Made by a program: the position numbers and the translations under genes. DNA of 64,000 nt from Halomonas citrativorans (GTDB lineage: Bacteria > Pseudomonadota > Gammaproteobacteria > Pseudomonadales > Halomonadaceae): assembly GCF_900163645.1 (NCBI RefSeq), contig NZ_FUKM01000011.1:56523-120522 (forward strand), written 5' to 3'. Shown in pieces: positions 32,970 through 43,878 of this stretch. Position 1 is the stretch's first letter. Each line of letters opens with the position of its first letter. Below the pieces are notes generated by a model, which was given only the letters and a program-made list of their open reading frames with translations, was not told the DNA's origin and ran no database searches.

Positions 32970-33557
32970 GTGATTAATGACCAGACACACGACGGCTGGT
33001 GGGGCAGGGCGCGCAGGGTTGACTCGCCCAATTATGATGCGCGACCTACTGACGAAGTATCTTTATTGGTACTGCATGCGATCAGCTTACCTCCTGGGCA
33101 ATTTAGTGGTGATGCGATAGAGGCGCTGTTCACTAATCAACTGGCAATGGAGCAGCACCCTTTTTTTGCCGCGATTGCCCATTTGCGCGTTTCAGCGCAC
33201 CTGCTTATCCGGCGTGATGGTGAGTGCGTGCAGTTCGTGAATACGGGTCAGCGCGCTTGGCACGCTGGGCGTTCACGCTGGTGGGATGGCCACGCCATGC
33301 AGTGGCGGCAGACGTTGAATGACTTTTCACTGGGCATTGAGTTGGAAGGTGATGACATAACGCCCTTTACCAAGGCTCAGTACCACGCGCTGGCAGAAGT
33401 CACTCAGTGGTTAATGGTTCGTTACCCAGCGCTTGATGCGTCACGAATTACTGGCCATGCTCATATCGCGCCGCTGCGTAAAACGGACCCAGGACCCGCC
33501 TTTGATTGGGCCTATTTTTACCAGCGTTTGGCGAAAATTCACCTTGATACGCTTTAA
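32970..33557 (+). CDS. ampD: 1,6-anhydro-N-acetylmuramyl-L-alanine amidase AmpD
   Basis: Cytoplasmic zinc amidase of peptidoglycan recycling, whose loss induces AmpC in many species. About 195 residues with VLHAISLPPGQF (zinc His), AHLRVSAHLLIRRDGE and GHAHIAPLRKTDPGPAFDW (zinc His and Asp). The GTG at 32970 lies 9 bases after AAAGGAG; the TTG at 32964 is only 3 bases after it. No ampE follows, unlike E. coli. Confidence 0.94.
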   Translation: MINDQTHDGWWGRARRVDSPNYDARPTDEVSLLVLHAISLPPGQFSGDAIEALFTNQLAMEQHPFFAAIAHLRVSAHLLIRRDGECVQFVNTGQRAWHAGRSRWWDGHAMQWRQTLNDFSLGIELEGDDITPFTKAQYHALAEVTQWLMVRYPALDASRITGHAHIAPLRKTDPGPAFDWAYFYQRLAKIHLDTL

Positions 33558-33939
33558 AAAGGACGATTAAGTTGTTCAGCGACAAGAAAATAAAACGGTA
33601 GTTTAGCTACACTGCCTACGCATAAATGGTAATAGGTCGCACTGTCGAAACGTCTATGTTGCAGCGCAATAGTTTGTTTTCGATACGCTTTTCCACTGCT
33701 CCGGAATTGGCAGCGTGGCGACTTTGCGGTATCTTCCTATATACAAAAGGCTAACTTTTACGACATTTATGTAGCTTTACTACATTCAGATGTCTGTAGC
33801 TCATTGAATATAGAGCTAAAAAAACATTAGCGTTACCGCGCAAATGCTTTTCTGCGGTGGCCATCAATCACCGCAGCTGCCCCAAGCCCGTACGGGTTGG
33901 CGGGGCTCATGTCATTTATCGTCATTCGGAGAGACCTCT
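33558..33939 (+). promoter_or_regulatory. non-coding region upstream of aceE
   Basis: About 380 AT-rich bases. The best promoter is TTGGCA (33707-33712), 17-base spacer, TATCTT (33730-33735), leaving a leader of about 200 bases. No PdhR-type palindrome (AATTGGT...ACCAATT) is seen, and no pdhR gene is nearby. Confidence 0.45.
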
Positions 33940-36612
33940 ATGAGTCTGGAGACAAGAGAAGATCTCGATCCGGTCGAAACCACGGAGTGGCTGGAATCCT
34001 TGGAATCGGTGCTGGATCGTGAGGGCGAAGATCGCGCCCGTTACCTGATGACCCGCCTGGCGGATCGATTGCGCCGGGACGGGATGAAGGTACCCTTCTC
34101 GGTGACAACCCCGCACCGCAACACGATCCCGCTTCATCGTGAAGCGCGGATGCCTGGTGATCTATTCATGGAGCGTCGCATTCGCTCCTTGATTCGCTAC
34201 AACGCGATTGCCCAGGTCATTCGTAATAACCGGGCCAACCCCGGGCTTGGCGGCCACATTGCCAGCTTTATGTCATCGGCAACCCTTTATGATGTGGGCT
34301 TTAACCACTTCTTCCGTGCGCCTAAAGATGACTTCGCTGGCGACCTGATCTACATCCAGGGCCACGTAGCGCCGGGCATTTACGCACGCTCCTTCCTGGA
34401 AGGCCGTCTGTCTGAAGATCAGATGGATAGATTCCGTCAGGAAGTAGATGGCGATGGTTTGTCGTCGTATCCGCACCCTTGGCTGATGCCGGATTACTGG
34501 CAGTTCCCGACCGTCTCCATGGGCCTTGGCCCAATCCAGGCGATCTACCAAGCCCACGTGATGAAGTACCTGCATCATCGCGAAATGAAAGACATGTACG
34601 ATCGCAAGATCTGGTGTTTCATGGGCGATGGCGAGTGTGATGAGCCGGAATCCTTGGGTGCCATCTCACTGGCAGGCCGTGAGAACCTGGATAACCTGAT
34701 CTTCGTTATCAACTGTAACTTGCAGCGTCTGGACGGCCCTGTACGCGGTAACTCCCGCGTAATGGACGAGTTTGAAGGCGTTTTCCGCGGTGCTGGTTGG
34801 AACGTCATCAAGGTGGTTTGGGGTCGCCACTGGGATCCGCTGTTTGAGAAGGATAACAAAGGTATCCTTCAAAAGCGCATGGATGAAGCGGTCGACGGTG
34901 AGTACCAGAACTACAAGGCTAACGGCGGCGCTTATACCCGTGAGCACTTCTTTGGTAAGTATCCTGAAACCGAAGAGATGGTTAAAGATCTTTCCGATGA
35001 TGATATCTGGAAGCTCAACCGCGGTGGCCACGACCCGTTCAAGGTTTACGCGGCCTATCATGAAGCCGTCAATACCTCTAACGGTAAGCCGACGGTTATC
35101 CTAGCGCATACGGTAAAAGGTTACGGTATGGGCAGCGGCGATGGCGAAGCAGCCAACGAAGCGCACCAAGTGAAAAGCATGGAGTACGAAGCACTGCGGA
35201 CCTTCCGCGACCGCTTCGGTATTCCGCTTTCCGATGAGCAGCTCAAAGAAGTGCCGTACTACAAGCCGGAAGATGATTCGCCCGAGCTTAAGTATATGCA
35301 CCTGCAACGCGAGCGCTTAAACGGCTACCTGCCCAGCCGAAAAAGCGATTTTGAAGCGTTGGAAATCCCCACGCTTGAAGATAAAACCTTTGCCACGCAA
35401 ATGGCGGGTTCAAAAGGTCGTGAAGTATCGACCACCATGTCCTTTGTGCGCGTGCTCAATGGCTTGGTTAAAGACAAGAAGCTTGGCAAGCTGGTCGTTC
35501 CGATTATCCCTGATGAAGCGCGTACCTTTGGTATGGAAGGTATGTTCCGTCAGCTCGGCATTTATACCGCCGAAGGCCAGAAGTATGAGCCGATGGATAA
35601 AGGCCAAATCATGTACTACCGCGAGGACCAGAAAGGTCAGGTTCTCGAAGAAGGTATTACTGAAGCCGGCGCGATGTCAGCGTGGATGGCGGCTGCTACG
35701 TCTTATAGCAATAACCACCTTACGCTGCTGCCGTTCTACATCTACTACTCGATGTTTGGCTTCCAGCGTATTGGCGACTTGGCATGGGCCGCAGGCGACC
35801 TACAGGCACGTGGCTTTATGGTCGGTGGTACCGCTGGGCGTACGACGCTTAACGGCGAGGGTTTGCAGCACCAGGATGGCCACAGCTTAATCCAAGCGTC
35901 GACCATTCCTAACTGCCGTAGCTACGACCCCACGTACGGTCACGAAGTCGCCGTCATCGTTCAGGATGGCTTGAAGCGCATGTTCACTGATAAAGAGAAC
36001 TGCTTCTACTATCTGACTGTGATGAACGAAAACTATGAGCATCCGGAGCTTGAAAACGTACCGGTCGACGATATCGTCAAAGGCATGTACCTGCTGCGTG
36101 AGACGAAGGGCGACAAGGGCCGCGTTCAACTGATGGGGTCTGGCACCATTCTGCGTGAAGTGGAGGCTGCCGCTGAGCTGCTCGAAAAAGACTGGGGTAT
36201 TGGCGCTGACATCTGGAGCGTGACCAGCTTTAACGAACTGCGTCGTGAAGCGCTGCTGCTTGAGCGTGAATCCTTCCTGAATCCGGACGTTGAGGCCAAC
36301 AAGCCGCACGTTACGAAATGTCTGGAAGGCCGTGACGGTCCGGTCATTGCTTCGACGGACTATATGAAGCTCTATGCGGATCAGGTCCGTGCATGGGTGC
36401 CAGGTGACTATACTGTTCTGGGTACCGATGGCTATGGTCGTTCTGACACGCGTAAGAAGCTGCGTTACTTCTTCGAGGTAGATCGTTACTTCGTTGTTGT
36501 AGCGGCCCTGCGTGCACTGGCTGAGCGTGGCGAGATTGAACGTAAGCAGGTTGGCGAAGCCATGAACAAATATGGCATCGACGCTAACAAGCCGAACCCG
36601 CTGACCAGCTAA
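33940..36612 (+). CDS. aceE: pyruvate dehydrogenase E1 component
   Basis: Thiamine-diphosphate-dependent decarboxylase that starts pyruvate oxidation to acetyl-CoA. The homodimeric type, 890 residues (E. coli 887). The GDG...N cofactor motif starts at MGDGECDEPES and ends near FVINCNLQRLDGPVRGN. The ATG at 33940 follows CGGAGAG and gives the typical MSLETREDLDPVET start; the longer open frame to 33844 is not supported. aceF follows after 59 bases. Confidence 0.97.
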   Translation: MSLETREDLDPVETTEWLESLESVLDREGEDRARYLMTRLADRLRRDGMKVPFSVTTPHRNTIPLHREARMPGDLFMERRIRSLIRYNAIAQVIRNNRANPGLGGHIASFMSSATLYDVGFNHFFRAPKDDFAGDLIYIQGHVAPGIYARSFLEGRLSEDQMDRFRQEVDGDGLSSYPHPWLMPDYWQFPTVSMGLGPIQAIYQAHVMKYLHHREMKDMYDRKIWCFMGDGECDEPESLGAISLAGRENLDNLIFVINCNLQRLDGPVRGNSRVMDEFEGVFRGAGWNVIKVVWGRHWDPLFEKDNKGILQKRMDEAVDGEYQNYKANGGAYTREHFFGKYPETEEMVKDLSDDDIWKLNRGGHDPFKVYAAYHEAVNTSNGKPTVILAHTVKGYGMGSGDGEAANEAHQVKSMEYEALRTFRDRFGIPLSDEQLKEVPYYKPEDDSPELKYMHLQRERLNGYLPSRKSDFEALEIPTLEDKTFATQMAGSKGREVSTTMSFVRVLNGLVKDKKLGKLVVPIIPDEARTFGMEGMFRQLGIYTAEGQKYEPMDKGQIMYYREDQKGQVLEEGITEAGAMSAWMAAATSYSNNHLTLLPFYIYYSMFGFQRIGDLAWAAGDLQARGFMVGGTAGRTTLNGEGLQHQDGHSLIQASTIPNCRSYDPTYGHEVAVIVQDGLKRMFTDKENCFYYLTVMNENYEHPELENVPVDDIVKGMYLLRETKGDKGRVQLMGSGTILREVEAAAELLEKDWGIGADIWSVTSFNELRREALLLERESFLNPDVEANKPHVTKCLEGRDGPVIASTDYMKLYADQVRAWVPGDYTVLGTDGYGRSDTRKKLRYFFEVDRYFVVVAALRALAERGEIERKQVGEAMNKYGIDANKPNPLTS

Positions 36613-36671
36613 ACCGCTGCCCGGCGGGTTAAGTACCCGCCGGCTCGATCCGATTTGAAAGGAGCGCGACC

Positions 36672-38714
36672 TTGAGTAGCGAAATCATCAAAGTGCCCGA
36701 CATCGGCGGTAGCGAAGGTGTCGAAATCATCGAGATCGCGGTGTCGGAAGGCGACGTCATTGCAGCGGAAGACACCCTGATCACGCTGGAATCTGATAAA
36801 GCCAGCATGGATATCCCGGCCCCGAAGGGCGGTAAAGTCGTTAAAGTGCTGGTTAAAGAAGGCGATACCGTTTCCGAAGGCGACGATATCGTTGAGCTGG
36901 AAGCGGAAGGCAGCGACGACACATCGTCTGAAAGCCAGTCTGATGAGAGGGCCAAAGAAGACAGCTCGAAAGAAGACGCAGCACCGGCAAAAGAGCAGGC
37001 TCAGGAAGTTTCCAAGCCTGCGCCTAAAAAAGCCGCGGGCGGTAAGCAAACCGTGGATATCAAAGTCCCCGATCTGGGCGGCTCTGACAACGTTGAGATC
37101 ATCGAAGTCGCCGTGAGTGAAGGCGATAGTATCGATGCTGAAGATACGCTGATCACCCTGGAGTCTGATAAAGCCTCCATGGACGTGCCGAGCCCGCATA
37201 CCGGTAAAATTGTCGCGTTTACCGTAAAAGAAGGCGACACGGTTTCTGAAGGCGATGTTATCGGCCAGATGGAAATCGAAGGTGAAGGTGGCGACGAGGC
37301 TGACGATGAATCGCCTGCTGAAGAAGAGGCGAGCGCATCCGACAGCGAGCCTGAAGATGCCAGCAGCGACGACAGCGAAGACGACGCGGCCAGCGGCGAG
37401 CCAGAGCGCAAGGAGATTCGCGTTCCGGATATTTCCGGCTCTACCGACGTACCGATTATTGAAATCGGTGTGGCAGTAGGCGATGAGATCAGCGAAGAAG
37501 ATCCGTTGATCACGCTGGAATCTGATAAAGCCTCCATGGACGTCCCCAGCCCCTATAAAGGCAAGCTCCTTGAGCTGACCGTTAAAGAGGGTGATACCGT
37601 TTCTGAAGGCGATGTCATTGGTTATATGGAAGTAGCGGGCGCGAAGAAAGCCGCTTCCAAGCCAGCGCCGAAGAAGGAGACTGCTCAGAAAACCGCTGAG
37701 AAGAGCACTGCCAAGCAGAGTGCATCAGCCGCGGGCGGTACGCCCAGCCCTGAAGCGCAAATGGCCGCGCACAAGCCGCGTGATGGCAAGTTGGTACACG
37801 CAGGCCCAGCTGTGCGTATGCTGGCCCGCGAGCTTGGCGTCGACATTGGCCTGGTTAAGCCCAGCGGCCCCAAAGAGCGCGTGCTCAAAGAGGACGTTCA
37901 GGCCTATGTGAAGCAGGTCATTGCGAACCAGGGCAAGGCGCAAGCATCGGGCGGAGCAGCTGCCGCCACGGGTGGCGCCGGTATTCCGCCGATTCCGGAA
38001 GTCGACTTCAGCCAGTTCGGTGAGGTGGAAGAGAAGCCGATGGGTCGCCTGTTGAAAATGGGCGCGACCAATCTGCATCGTAGCTGGCTCAACGTGCCAC
38101 ACGTGACCCAGTTTGACGAAGCGGATATTACCGAGCTTGAGAACTTCCGTAAGTCGATGAAAGCCGAAGCCGAAGCACAGGGGGCCAAGTTAACCCCGCT
38201 GCCCTTCCTGGTGAAAGCGTGTGCCTTTGCACTGCGTAAATTCCCGCAGTTTAACGTCAGCTTAAAAGGCGATGGCGAAACGCTGGTATGGAAGAACTAC
38301 GTTCATATCGGTATTGCTGTTGATACCCCTGATGGCTTGATGGTGCCGGTACTACGTGATGCCGATAAGAAGTCCTTGATCGAGATTGCCAGGGACATGG
38401 CAGAGCTGGGTAAAAAGGCACAAACCAAGAAGCTCAAGCGGGAAGAGATGACCGGTGGCTGCTTCACTATTTCGAGCCTGGGTTCGATTGGTGGCACAGC
38501 GTTTACGCCGATCGTGAATGCGCCTGAGGTGGCTATTTTGGGTGTTTCCAAAGCCCAAATGAAGCCGGTTTGGGATGGCAGTGCCTTCCAGCCGCGCTTA
38601 ATGATGCCGCTGTCGCTTTCCTATGATCACCGAGCAATTAACGGTGCGGATGCTGCGCGTTTCACGGCATTCCTGGCGGATGTGTTGACCGATATTCGCC
38701 GCTTGTTGCTGTAA
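36672..38714 (+). CDS. aceF: pyruvate dehydrogenase E2 (dihydrolipoyl acetyltransferase), three lipoyl domains
   Basis: Core of the pyruvate dehydrogenase complex. The 680-residue product has three tandem lipoyl domains, each with ESDKASMD at the lipoylated Lys (near residues 40, 160 and 285), joined by acidic or Ala/Pro-rich linkers. An E1/E3-binding domain (HAGPAVRMLARELGVD) and the acetyltransferase domain with SYDHRAINGAD follow. The usual Asp after DHRxI is Asn here, as reported for the Azotobacter vinelandii enzyme. Translation starts at TTG 36672, 8 bases after AAAGGAG. No lpd follows, so E3 must come from another locus. Confidence 0.96.
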   Translation: MSSEIIKVPDIGGSEGVEIIEIAVSEGDVIAAEDTLITLESDKASMDIPAPKGGKVVKVLVKEGDTVSEGDDIVELEAEGSDDTSSESQSDERAKEDSSKEDAAPAKEQAQEVSKPAPKKAAGGKQTVDIKVPDLGGSDNVEIIEVAVSEGDSIDAEDTLITLESDKASMDVPSPHTGKIVAFTVKEGDTVSEGDVIGQMEIEGEGGDEADDESPAEEEASASDSEPEDASSDDSEDDAASGEPERKEIRVPDISGSTDVPIIEIGVAVGDEISEEDPLITLESDKASMDVPSPYKGKLLELTVKEGDTVSEGDVIGYMEVAGAKKAASKPAPKKETAQKTAEKSTAKQSASAAGGTPSPEAQMAAHKPRDGKLVHAGPAVRMLARELGVDIGLVKPSGPKERVLKEDVQAYVKQVIANQGKAQASGGAAAATGGAGIPPIPEVDFSQFGEVEEKPMGRLLKMGATNLHRSWLNVPHVTQFDEADITELENFRKSMKAEAEAQGAKLTPLPFLVKACAFALRKFPQFNVSLKGDGETLVWKNYVHIGIAVDTPDGLMVPVLRDADKKSLIEIARDMAELGKKAQTKKLKREEMTGGCFTISSLGSIGGTAFTPIVNAPEVAILGVSKAQMKPVWDGSAFQPRLMMPLSLSYDHRAINGADAARFTAFLADVLTDIRRLLL

Positions 38715-39676
<962 letters not shown>

Positions 39677-39697
39677 TTAAAAGGTGTTCGCTAAGCC

Positions 39698-39722
39698 GAT
39701 GGCCCGCCAAGCGCGGGCCATC
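39698..39722 (+). terminator. hairpin after adk
   Basis: Arms GATGGCCCGC (39698-39707) and GCGGGCCATC (39713-39722), with a short following T content. Confidence 0.65.
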
Positions 39723-39743
39723 GTCGTATGGGTGCACTAAAGG

Positions 39744-39749
39744 TATAAT
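39744..39749 (+). promoter_or_regulatory. consensus -10 element before tsaB
   Basis: A perfect TATAAT 33 bases before the tsaB ATG. The -35 region is poor, so only the -10 is called. Confidence 0.5.
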
Positions 39750-39781
39750 GTTCGAATACTTATCACGAGTGCGGAATTGCT

Positions 39782-40480
39782 ATGTCGTTACACCTTCTTG
39801 CGCTAGATGCCTCATCCAGCGCCTGCTCGGTAGCACTGCTACGTCAGAACGGCGCTGACCGCGAATGTCTAGCGCGCTACGAGATGACGCCGCGTGCGCA
39901 TACTCGGCGGTTAATGCCGATGGTGGACGAGCTGTTAGCTGAAGCGCAGATTACACCGGCGGCGCTCGACGCCATTGCCTTTGGACAAGGGCCGGGCTCA
40001 TTTACCGGGCTGAGAATCGCTACCGGAACGGCACAAGGCCTGGCCTTTGGTTTGGACCGCCCATTACTCGGTGTCTCAACGCTCAAGGCGTTGGCTCTCC
40101 AGGCCCATCGGCGCTTTCACTTTCGCTATATCGTCACTGCTCTGGATGCGCGTATGGGCGAGATCTACGCGGCCACATGGCACTGTTTGAACGATAGCGT
40201 GAGTCTGGAGCAAGCTGAAGCCGTGTTGGCCCCGGAAGCGTTTTCGCTACCTGAAGATGAAACTGACTGGGTCGGCGTAGGCTCAGGTTTTACGCTTTGG
40301 GAGCGCTTTGCAGCCACGGTGCAAGTGCGCATGAGCCAGCACCTGGTTGATATGGAACCTCGCGCTGAAGAAATGGCCTGGTTGGGTGCCGATGATTTAG
40401 CAGCAGGGTTAGGTCAGCCGGCTCACCTGGCTCAGCCGGTGTATTTGCGCAATAACGTTGCCTGGAAAAAGCCGGCATGA
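39782..40480 (+). CDS. tsaB: tRNA threonylcarbamoyladenosine biosynthesis protein TsaB
   Basis: Scaffold partner of TsaD in t6A37 synthesis. 232 residues, with an ASKHA-type N-terminus ([15 protein letters not shown]) and [19 protein letters not shown]. It overlaps rsmJ by four bases (ATGA). Confidence 0.94.
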   Translation: MSLHLLALDASSSACSVALLRQNGADRECLARYEMTPRAHTRRLMPMVDELLAEAQITPAALDAIAFGQGPGSFTGLRIATGTAQGLAFGLDRPLLGVSTLKALALQAHRRFHFRYIVTALDARMGEIYAATWHCLNDSVSLEQAEAVLAPEAFSLPEDETDWVGVGSGFTLWERFAATVQVRMSQHLVDMEPRAEEMAWLGADDLAAGLGQPAHLAQPVYLRNNVAWKKPA

Positions 40481-41184
40481 GCCTGCCTGAAAAGGCCGTA
40501 CTCCCAGAAGGACTGGCGCTTACGTATTGCGAGGGGCGTTTAGTACTGGCAGGGGATGAAAAACGCTATGGTAAACCGCTAAGCGTTGATTTTGTGGCGG
40601 GTAAAGCAGCCCATCGGCGTCAGTTTGGCGGTGGGCGAGGCCAACTGGTTGCCAAAGCGTGTGGGCTTGCTAAAGGCGTGACGCCAAGCGTTGTCGATGC
40701 GACGGCAGGGCTTGGGCGGGATGCCTTTGTACTGGCCGCACTGGGCGCTCATGTGCTGCTGGTTGAGCGTGTCGACGCGATTGCCGCGCTGCTGGAAGAC
40801 GGTCTGCTGAGAGCCGCTAAAGAGTATGATATCGCTGATATCATCGCTCGCATGACCTTGCGCCATGGCGACGCGGCTCAGTCGCTTGAAGCATTGGTCG
40901 TCGATGCCGCGTTTGATCCACAGGTCGTGCACCTGGACCCGATGTTTCCACATCGAGAAAAATCGGCGCTGGTCAAAAAAGAGATGCGTCTGTTTCGCGA
41001 GCTGGCGGGCGATGACGATGATGCGCCTCGTTTGTTGGAGGTCGCCCTGGAGGTAGCGACACACCGAGTGGTGGTCAAACGTCCCCGTAAAGCCCCTCCG
41101 ATTGCTGGCCCCGCGCCTCAGCATGTGCTGGAGGGAAAGACCAGCCGCTATGATCTCTATGTTAAGCAGTCGCTTCATCGTTGA
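40477..41184 (+). CDS. rsmJ: 16S rRNA (guanine1516-N2)-methyltransferase
   Basis: SAM-dependent methylation of G1516 in 16S rRNA. 235 residues with [19 protein letters not shown] (SAM loop) and the catalytic-type HLDPMFPHR. Coupled to tsaB by ATGA overlap. Confidence 0.93.
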   Translation: MSLPEKAVLPEGLALTYCEGRLVLAGDEKRYGKPLSVDFVAGKAAHRRQFGGGRGQLVAKACGLAKGVTPSVVDATAGLGRDAFVLAALGAHVLLVERVDAIAALLEDGLLRAAKEYDIADIIARMTLRHGDAAQSLEALVVDAAFDPQVVHLDPMFPHREKSALVKKEMRLFRELAGDDDDAPRLLEVALEVATHRVVVKRPRKAPPIAGPAPQHVLEGKTSRYDLYVKQSLHR

Positions 41185-41234
41185 GTCGATGCGCATTACT
41201 CATTCACGACGTATTTAATCAGGAGCAGAGCGCT

Positions 41235-42362
41235 ATGAAGTATCAGCCCCTGACATGGCATGCGGGCAATCGGTTTACCCTGCTGCCCGAGGCGTCTCGC
41301 TTTCTACCCGCCATGCTTGAAGCCATCAACCACGCCAATCACTATGTCTTGGTTGAGCTTTACTTGATGGAGTCGGGAGCGCTTGCTGACCAGGTTATAC
41401 AAGCACTTACAACGGCAACCCAGCGGGGTGTAAGGGTGTATCTGCTGTTGGATGGCTTTGGTTCCAAGGGGCTTGCTAGCAGCGACCGCGAGCGACTTCT
41501 TGACGCGGGCGTGGCGCTGCGCTTTTTCAATCCGGTGGGACTACACTCATTGGCCCGGAACCTTAGTCGTGACCACCGCAAAATTATAGTGGTCGATGGG
41601 CAAATAGCTTTTACCGGTGGGTTTGGCGCCGTCGATGAATTTTTAGAGGCATGGTACGACATTGCCGTGCGTATTGAAGGTCCGGTCATTGCCGACTGGG
41701 AGATGCTTTTTCGCAGCCTTTGGCGCTCGCGTTTAACGCGCGCAGAGGACAAGCGCCCTGCTGAGTCGCTTCCCAAACAGCGCCAGACAGAAGCGTTCGA
41801 TGGTGGAGCAACTGGCCGCGCCATACAGGGCCGGGGCTACCGGTATCAGGCGATTCGTCACTCGCTTTATCGGCAAGTACACGGCGTTCAGGAGCGCCTT
41901 TGGCTCTGTACGCCCTATTTTGTGCCTACGTTTACGCTGCGCCGCCGCTTGGCACGTGCCGCAAAGCGGGGCGTGGACGTACGCCTTTTGCTGCCCGGTG
42001 CGAAGCATGACCACCCCAGCGTGCGTTACGCAGGACAACGTTTTTATCAGTCGATGCTTAAAGCGGGCGTACGCATTTACGAATTCCAGCCGACGTTTAT
42101 TCATGCCAAATTTGTACTCGCGGATGACTGGGTGAGTATTGGCTCGTGTAACTTCGATCACTGGAATCTGCACTGGAACCTGGAGGCCAATCAGGAAGTT
42201 ATGGACGAGCGGCTTGCTCAGGATGTGTGCGCTATGTTTGAGCGTAATTTTTCGGCCAGCAAGGAAGTGCTGGCCGAGGAGTGGGCCGCGCGCTCCTGGA
42301 AGCAGCGCGCCTTTGAATGGATATTTGGTACGCTGGATTCAGTGATTACCCGGCTTAAGTAA
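41235..42362 (+). CDS. cardiolipin synthase ClsB-like (phospholipase D family)
   Basis: 375 residues with two HKD motifs: DHRKIIVVDG near residue 115 and IHAKFVLADD near residue 290. The pairing and the lack of N-terminal membrane helices fit the ClsB class, which joins phosphatidylglycerol with another phospholipid. A phosphatidyltransferase of different specificity is not excluded. The ATG at 41235 follows AGGAG. It is 50 bases downstream of rsmJ and convergent with the UPF0149 gene. Confidence 0.85.
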   Translation: MKYQPLTWHAGNRFTLLPEASRFLPAMLEAINHANHYVLVELYLMESGALADQVIQALTTATQRGVRVYLLLDGFGSKGLASSDRERLLDAGVALRFFNPVGLHSLARNLSRDHRKIIVVDGQIAFTGGFGAVDEFLEAWYDIAVRIEGPVIADWEMLFRSLWRSRLTRAEDKRPAESLPKQRQTEAFDGGATGRAIQGRGYRYQAIRHSLYRQVHGVQERLWLCTPYFVPTFTLRRRLARAAKRGVDVRLLLPGAKHDHPSVRYAGQRFYQSMLKAGVRIYEFQPTFIHAKFVLADDWVSIGSCNFDHWNLHWNLEANQEVMDERLAQDVCAMFERNFSASKEVLAEEWAARSWKQRAFEWIFGTLDSVITRLK

Positions 42363-42388
42363 CGATACTGGGTTGAATTAACACTGAC

Positions 42389-43057
42389 TTAGCGGCGCTT
42401 GCGGCTCTTGGCAGGCGTTTTTTTGCGCGGCTTGGGTTTGGGCGTTTCCGGTGGAACGCGGTAATGTAAATACAAATCAAGCACGAGCTCTGGCAATTGC
42501 GCTACCAGGGTTTCCTGGTGTGCAGTGTCGCTTGCCATCTCGGCCATGTCGGGCTCATCATCAAATAGCCCGGAAAGCAGCATAAAGGGCAAAAGCAGTG
42601 TTGCCGCGGCTTCTTCATCCTCCTGGAACCAGGCGCTTTCATCGCTGAAGACGCCTTCCATAAAGCCCGCACACCAGTCGCCAATCGGTGTTTCTTCCGC
42701 AGGCAGCCCATCCAGGGTTAAATCAAAAGGCAGTTCAGGAAGTCCGCCTTGCTCCAGCACGGCCATTGCGTTGTTGCGCAGCAGGGTTAACAGATTAACA
42801 ATTTCATTGCGCTCGTTATCATCGGCATAGCGCGGTTCGCCTTGAAACAGCTCAACGAGCCACTGTGCCGGTGATACTTCGCTGGGGGCTACCGCGAGTG
42901 CCACGAGAAAGCCGTGGGCGGAGATCAAGTCCAGCGCGTCTTCATCGACCTGGTCTGAGTCGAGGAAATCATCCAGCCTGTCGAGCTGCTCATCGGTCAG
43001 CAGTGGCTGCGGAGGGACAGTCTCTGGCGCGTTTGCATCGTCGGGGCGCTCTGCCAT
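42389..43057 (-). CDS. UPF0149 (YecA/YgfB-like) family protein
   Basis: 222 residues, strongly acidic and mostly helical, with the family core (HGFLVALAVAP, then IGDWCAGFMEGV) and a basic Pro/Lys/Arg tail. YecA-type members often end in a SEC-C zinc motif; this one does not. The molecular role is unknown. The ATG at 43057 has GAGG 6 bases upstream; an ATG at 43069 lacks one. It is divergent from sprT. Confidence 0.82.
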   Translation of the reverse strand: MAERPDDANAPETVPPQPLLTDEQLDRLDDFLDSDQVDEDALDLISAHGFLVALAVAPSEVSPAQWLVELFQGEPRYADDNERNEIVNLLTLLRNNAMAVLEQGGLPELPFDLTLDGLPAEETPIGDWCAGFMEGVFSDESAWFQEDEEAAATLLLPFMLLSGLFDDEPDMAEMASDTAHQETLVAQLPELVLDLYLHYRVPPETPKPKPRKKTPAKSRKRR

Positions 43058-43126
43058 AGCAAGCCTCATGGGTTGGGTCGTTTAAAAAATGATACTAATG
43101 GGTAACCATCATCTAGGCATTCATTA

Positions 43127-43708
43127 ATGACAAGTTTATCACTAATAGGTGCATCGCTAACGGGCACATTGCCGCTGCCGCCCTGGCCGGAAGATGAATT
43201 GGCGGCGCTGTCACCCGAGGCGCTACAAAAAGCGGCATTAAGCCGGGTCGAGCAAGCGTGGCAGCGCTGCCTGGAAGTGTATCCGCAGTTGCCGCGGCCC
43301 CGCGTATGGTTTGATTTAAAGGGCGCTTCAGCGGGGCAAGCCCATTTGGGGCGCGGTGGCCTGCGGTTTAATTTTATTTTGCTTAGTGACAATCGTACTG
43401 CGTTCTTTAACGATGTGATTCCGCATGAGATGGCGCATTGGCTGGTGTTTCATCTACGTGATGGGCGACGCTTAAAACCGCATGGGCAAGAGTGGAAAAC
43501 CGTGATGCGGGACTTGTTTGGGCTAGCCCCTCACGTTACCCACCGCTTCGACGTTCATAAGGCTCAGCCCACCCCTTACCGCTATCAGTGCGCCTGCCGT
43601 GAACACCCGTTGACGGCCAGGCGTCATGCGCTAGTTAACAAAGGGCGCCGCTATCGCTGTCGTCATTGCCAGGAGACGTTGGTCTATAGCGCTTACGATA
43701 ATTGTTGA
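43127..43708 (+). CDS. SprT-like metalloprotease domain protein
   Basis: 193 residues with zincin motif HEMAH at 100-104, a downstream His (KPHGQEW) and a C-terminal zinc ribbon (CACREH to CRHCQETL). This layout is that of bacterial SprT, related to the eukaryotic DNA-protein crosslink protease Spartan. The bacterial substrate is not established. Confidence 0.87.
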   Translation: MTSLSLIGASLTGTLPLPPWPEDELAALSPEALQKAALSRVEQAWQRCLEVYPQLPRPRVWFDLKGASAGQAHLGRGGLRFNFILLSDNRTAFFNDVIPHEMAHWLVFHLRDGRRLKPHGQEWKTVMRDLFGLAPHVTHRFDVHKAQPTPYRYQCACREHPLTARRHALVNKGRRYRCRHCQETLVYSAYDNC

Positions 43709-43878
43709 AAGTCATCCAGGTTGCTGTTTTTTAAATAAAAAATGTTAATACCAATGTCTAAGAGGAAGCCGCCTAAGGGAGGTTTATGCTAGGGGAACAT
43801 TCAGTGGTGTCGGGGCAACAAAGAATAATACCGACTACATTCCTATTGAGAGTGCGTTTCCACGGACATGAGGCAACT

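Noticed and set aside
43709..43878. N-terminal extension of Acs from 43786
   Set aside because: The extension is not seen in the family; the ATG at 43879 has GAGG upstream and the standard length.
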